Shown here: piece by piece, positions 61,301 to 64,000 of the stretch
Numbering within the stretch: position 1 is the first letter of the stretch
How the letters are laid out: each line of letters begins with the position of its first letter
Source: Yamagishiella unicocca
Lineage: Eukaryota > Chlorophyta > Chlorophyceae > Chlamydomonadales > Volvocaceae
DNA: 64,000 nucleotides
Assembly (NCBI GenBank): GCA_003116995.1
Contig: BDSL01000048.1
Location: 310,001 to 374,000 of the forward strand
Reading direction: 5' to 3'
Translations under genes and position numbers: made by a program
The notes under the pieces: model-generated
Databases searched by the model: none
What the model saw: only the letters and a program-made list of their open reading frames with translations
Told to the model about the DNA's origin: nothing

Positions 61301-64000
61301 CGCTGATCGAGCTGCAGAAGCTCCACAGCTCTGAGGGGTCACGTCTGCGCGCCATTGCCGAGCTGGGCTACGACTACGAGCTGCTGGCACCCTACTGGGA
61401 TGTGGACAAGGCCGTAGGCAATCCCGACAACATGACGAGGGTCTCGAGTAGTGACCGGCTGCCGGTCGACCCGGTGGAGGTCAAAGTAAACCTGCCGCAG
61501 TCAACGGTGAGCGCGCGCAGCTAGCTGCGCTAATCAGGCCTGAGCTCCGGCTGGGTAGGCAGGCCCATTTCGTTATTTGCACCCCACGCCGCCACCACGA
61601 CCGCGCCGCTCCTACAAGCGACACCACCACGACCGCGATACATGGGGCGTTTCCCCTCCCTGCCACGGTGTCTTCCGCTTGGCTGTAATCCACGAACCTC
61701 CGCACCCACCCGCGAAATTCCCCACCCGCCACCAACCAACTAACCAACCAAGCAACCACCAACCAACTAACCACCCGCCTGCTTGCCCCGCTCACCAGTG
61801 GCTCCTGCGTGTATCTCCGCGGGAGGGCTGGTCCCCCTCATGGTACCCGCCGCTGCTGGCGGGCGTCGTCGTCCTGGCAGTGTCGGTGTCGGTGCTGATG
61901 TTCGCGGTGCTGTTGTCGCGGTGGGTGGGTGGAGGAGGCCGGCCAAGGGCGGGTTGCCGGGGGGGAAGGAAGCTGGGGAGCCGGCTGCTGGTCAGGCGGC
62001 TAACGAGGGGCCAGCTCTGGGGCAAGGTGTACGGGCCGAGCGACCGGGCGCTTCACCGCCTAGAACGGCTGCGGCAACAGTTGTACGTTTTTCCCGAAGT
62101 TCACAGAGTCCCGCACACCAGTTCAAATCGCACAGCCCGCAAGCTTGCCACGTGTTGGCTAGCTGACCGCTTGGTCCCCGCGGTAGCTGGCTGGCTCGGC
62201 CTCCCGGCAGCCTAGGGCGCGCGACTGTCGCAATGAAGAGCACCGGCTGCTCCTACGCCCCTCGCAGGCGCCAGCATCAGGCGCTACTTGAGGCGCTCCT
62301 CCCTCGGGAGTTGATCGATCACCTGCGAAAGGAGAACGCAGAGTGCCGCCTGGGCCCTAGGATCATGGAGTCGGGTAGGTCGAGGGTGCTGGCTGGAGGG
62401 GGAGCTTGGCGGCTCCGTGGTATAGGGCCCATGGGGAGGGACGTCGAGCATTCACGTCGGCAGCCTTGCATGGCATCGATGGGTCGCCTGCTTTCTTGCC
62501 ATGACAGCAGCCTGGTCTCACACACCGTGTCCCCTACTCCCGCCGCTGCCGTTAAGCTCCCTTGTTTCTCCCCCCGCCCCGCCCCGTCCCGCCCCCCGTC
62601 GCGACCGCACACCGCCTGTAGCGACGACTGCTGAAGTGCTCCTCAACATGCTGGGCGAGATGCTGGAGGGCATCACGCCGGACCTACGCGACATTGTGCT
62701 CATCCGCCAGCAGATCCTGCAGAACATGGACATCTACCAGCCGCTCAACCTTAGCAGCCAGCTGCGGGATGCCAACCTGGACGTGAGTGTGTCGCCGCTG
62801 CCGTGACGCGCACGGAGGGGCAGAGCCTGTAGCGGCCTCCCGCCCCTGCCCTGTCTGCCGCGCCGCGACCCTCCGCCGCCCACTCCGCAGCCAACCCGCG
62901 GCCGCAGTCAACCCGCGTAATCCCACTCCTCCTCGCCGCTGCTTCTTGCCTCCCAGGATGACGTCACCAAGGCGCTCATGCACCAGCTGGGCGGCAAGTT
63001 CTCATTCTCTGTGTCAGCGCCCAACTCGGACATCGAGGACTTTGGCGAGGGTGAGACGCGCGGTGGTGGCGGCGGCGGAACGGGCGTGGGACTAGCGCCG
63101 CCTGGTTGCCTTCATGTCCTGGTGGTTCGAGCCTCTCTCCCTCCCTCTCTGTCTCGTTCGTGGTGTTTGGCTCCAGGGGCGGGTACCGTAATGTGCCCCG
63201 TCCTGTCTGTGCAACTGATGGCAGGAGGCGACCTGCGCTCCGGGGCCGCCCTCCACAAGTCCCTCACCATGGGTCAGCAAGACTACGCAACCTTGGCAGG
63301 TGGGTGGGTCCACGTGGGTTGAGGCAGGGGCTAGGGGCGTGGGTTGAGGACTAGGGATGTGGGGGCGTCGGCTGAGGCAGGGGCTAGGGGCGTGGGTTGA
63401 GGGCGGGTCTAAAGGCGTCGTCGGATTTGCTCGGGATTGCCGTCCGGGTCACCACCTGCCCGTCCCCCCTGCCCCTCAAGGCCTGCGTTTCCCGCTCCTC
63501 AGCACTTGCCGCTCTGCCCCTGCGCACTCCCGCGTGCAATCTCAGACATTTTCCGAAACCACCATAGTAATGCCTCTCTTGGTCGATGCACCGGTATTTC
63601 CTCTTACTTACCCTTTCCCCTCCTCGTGCCCACCCTCGCCTCCTGCACGTCGTGCCGCGCTGTGTCGTACCGTGCTGTGTCGTACCGTGCTGTGTCGTAC
63701 TGTGATATGTCGTACTGTGCTATGTCATACCGTGCTGTGTCGTACCGTGCTGTGTCGTACCGTGCCGGTGCTCCCACGAAACCGCAGGCGCGCTGTCCAT
63801 GATCCTGTCGCCCCAGGGCGGCTGGTACGACAGCGGACCTGACGTCAGCGACGCTGCCTCCGACGCCGCCCTGCCCACGCACGACACAGAGGTGGCCATC
63901 AGCCCCCGGCCCTCCAACACCACCCTGTTTGGACGGGCCGCATCGCACCTGATCCACCAGACCAGCTTCCGCTGCGCCAGCCCGGAGCCCTACCAGGCAA
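58387..64000 (+). CDS. CHASE-domain membrane protein, probable cyclic-nucleotide phosphodiesterase (3' end outside window)
   Basis: Exons, phase-consistent: 58387-58521, 58777-58905, 59300-59464, 60011-60116, 60462-60685, 61294-61506, 61799-61920, 62268-62374, 62622-62782, 62957-63050, 63225-63299, 63788->64000. The order is a short cytosolic N-terminus, a TM helix in exon 2, and an extracellular CHASE domain in exons 3-6. Hallmarks are SLQLAPNGVIQLVHPAEGN, GPLTFIQGGYGVRARLPVF, KFWGF and ELGYDYELL. A second TM helix follows in exon 7, then a juxtamembrane segment beginning RQHQALLEALLPRELI. The cytosolic region contains LGEMLEGITPDLRDIVLIR. In my recollection of volvocine CHASE proteins this segment precedes a 3',5'-cyclic nucleotide phosphodiesterase domain. 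The catalytic domain is beyond the window, so a nucleotide cyclase output remains possible. Likely role: ligand-sensing control of cAMP or cGMP. Confidence 0.75.
59559..59599 (+). repeat. 41-bp dispersed repeat, copy in CHASE-gene intron
   Basis: Partner of 46326-46366, lying in the intron 59465-60010 of the CHASE gene. There are four mismatches over 41 bp. Confidence 0.8.
63657..63768 (+). repeat. 15-bp tandem repeat (GTGCTGTGTCGTACC)n
   Basis: About seven units in the CHASE-gene intron 63300-63787, shortly before the last visible exon. Each unit contains the GTCGTAC motif that also occurs singly in many introns of this window. Confidence 0.9.

Overview
The window is nuclear DNA from a green alga of the Chlamydomonas/Volvox (volvocine) type. 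It is GC-rich and very intron-dense: about 110 introns can be inferred, mostly GT-AG with a few GC-AG. TGTAA poly(A)-type signals follow three genes, exons carry Ala/Gln/Gly/Ser homopolymers, and introns are full of microsatellites. The gene set is eukaryotic: Dicer, ABCC transporter, alanyl-tRNA synthetase, mitochondrial isocitrate dehydrogenase and a CHASE receptor. No prokaryotic operon, CRISPR array or intact mobile-element gene was seen. The exact species cannot be named from sequence alone.

Layout. 1-10455 (+): 3' part of a Dicer-like gene (DCL-A, 5' end outside the window). 11511-24215 (+): a second, complete Dicer-like gene (DCL-B) in tandem. 25192-38370 (+): a full ABCC-type transporter, 34 exons. 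40341-51085 (-): cytosolic-type alanyl-tRNA synthetase, 20 exons, with an eEF1B-gamma/GST-like domain fused to its N-terminus. 51801-54141 (+): NAD-dependent isocitrate dehydrogenase, 5 exons, divergent from AlaRS. 58387 to the end (+): 5' part of a CHASE-domain membrane protein, probably a cyclic-nucleotide phosphodiesterase. About 4.2 kb between the last two genes (54142-58386) holds nothing I can name.

How genes relate. The two Dicers are paralogs with the same domain order (helicase, Dicer-dimerisation/DUF283, platform/PAZ region, RNase IIIa, RNase IIIb) and keep all acidic catalytic residues in both RNase III domains. They differ in intron content, PAZ integrity and C-terminal tail, and share one 69-bp tract with a single mismatch. 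The other genes look like ordinary neighbours without a shared pathway.

Most notable points: (1) the GST-like/AlaRS fusion; (2) a short repeat family found only in introns of four unrelated genes, whose conserved GTTCGAGGAAGACCC-type end faces the nearest exon in every copy seen, suggesting an introner-like or MITE-like element; (3) the tandem Dicer pair with intron gain/loss and a gene-conversion-like tract. Exon models for ABCC, AlaRS, IDH and the CHASE gene were checked for reading phase by hand. The two Dicer models are phase-checked in part.
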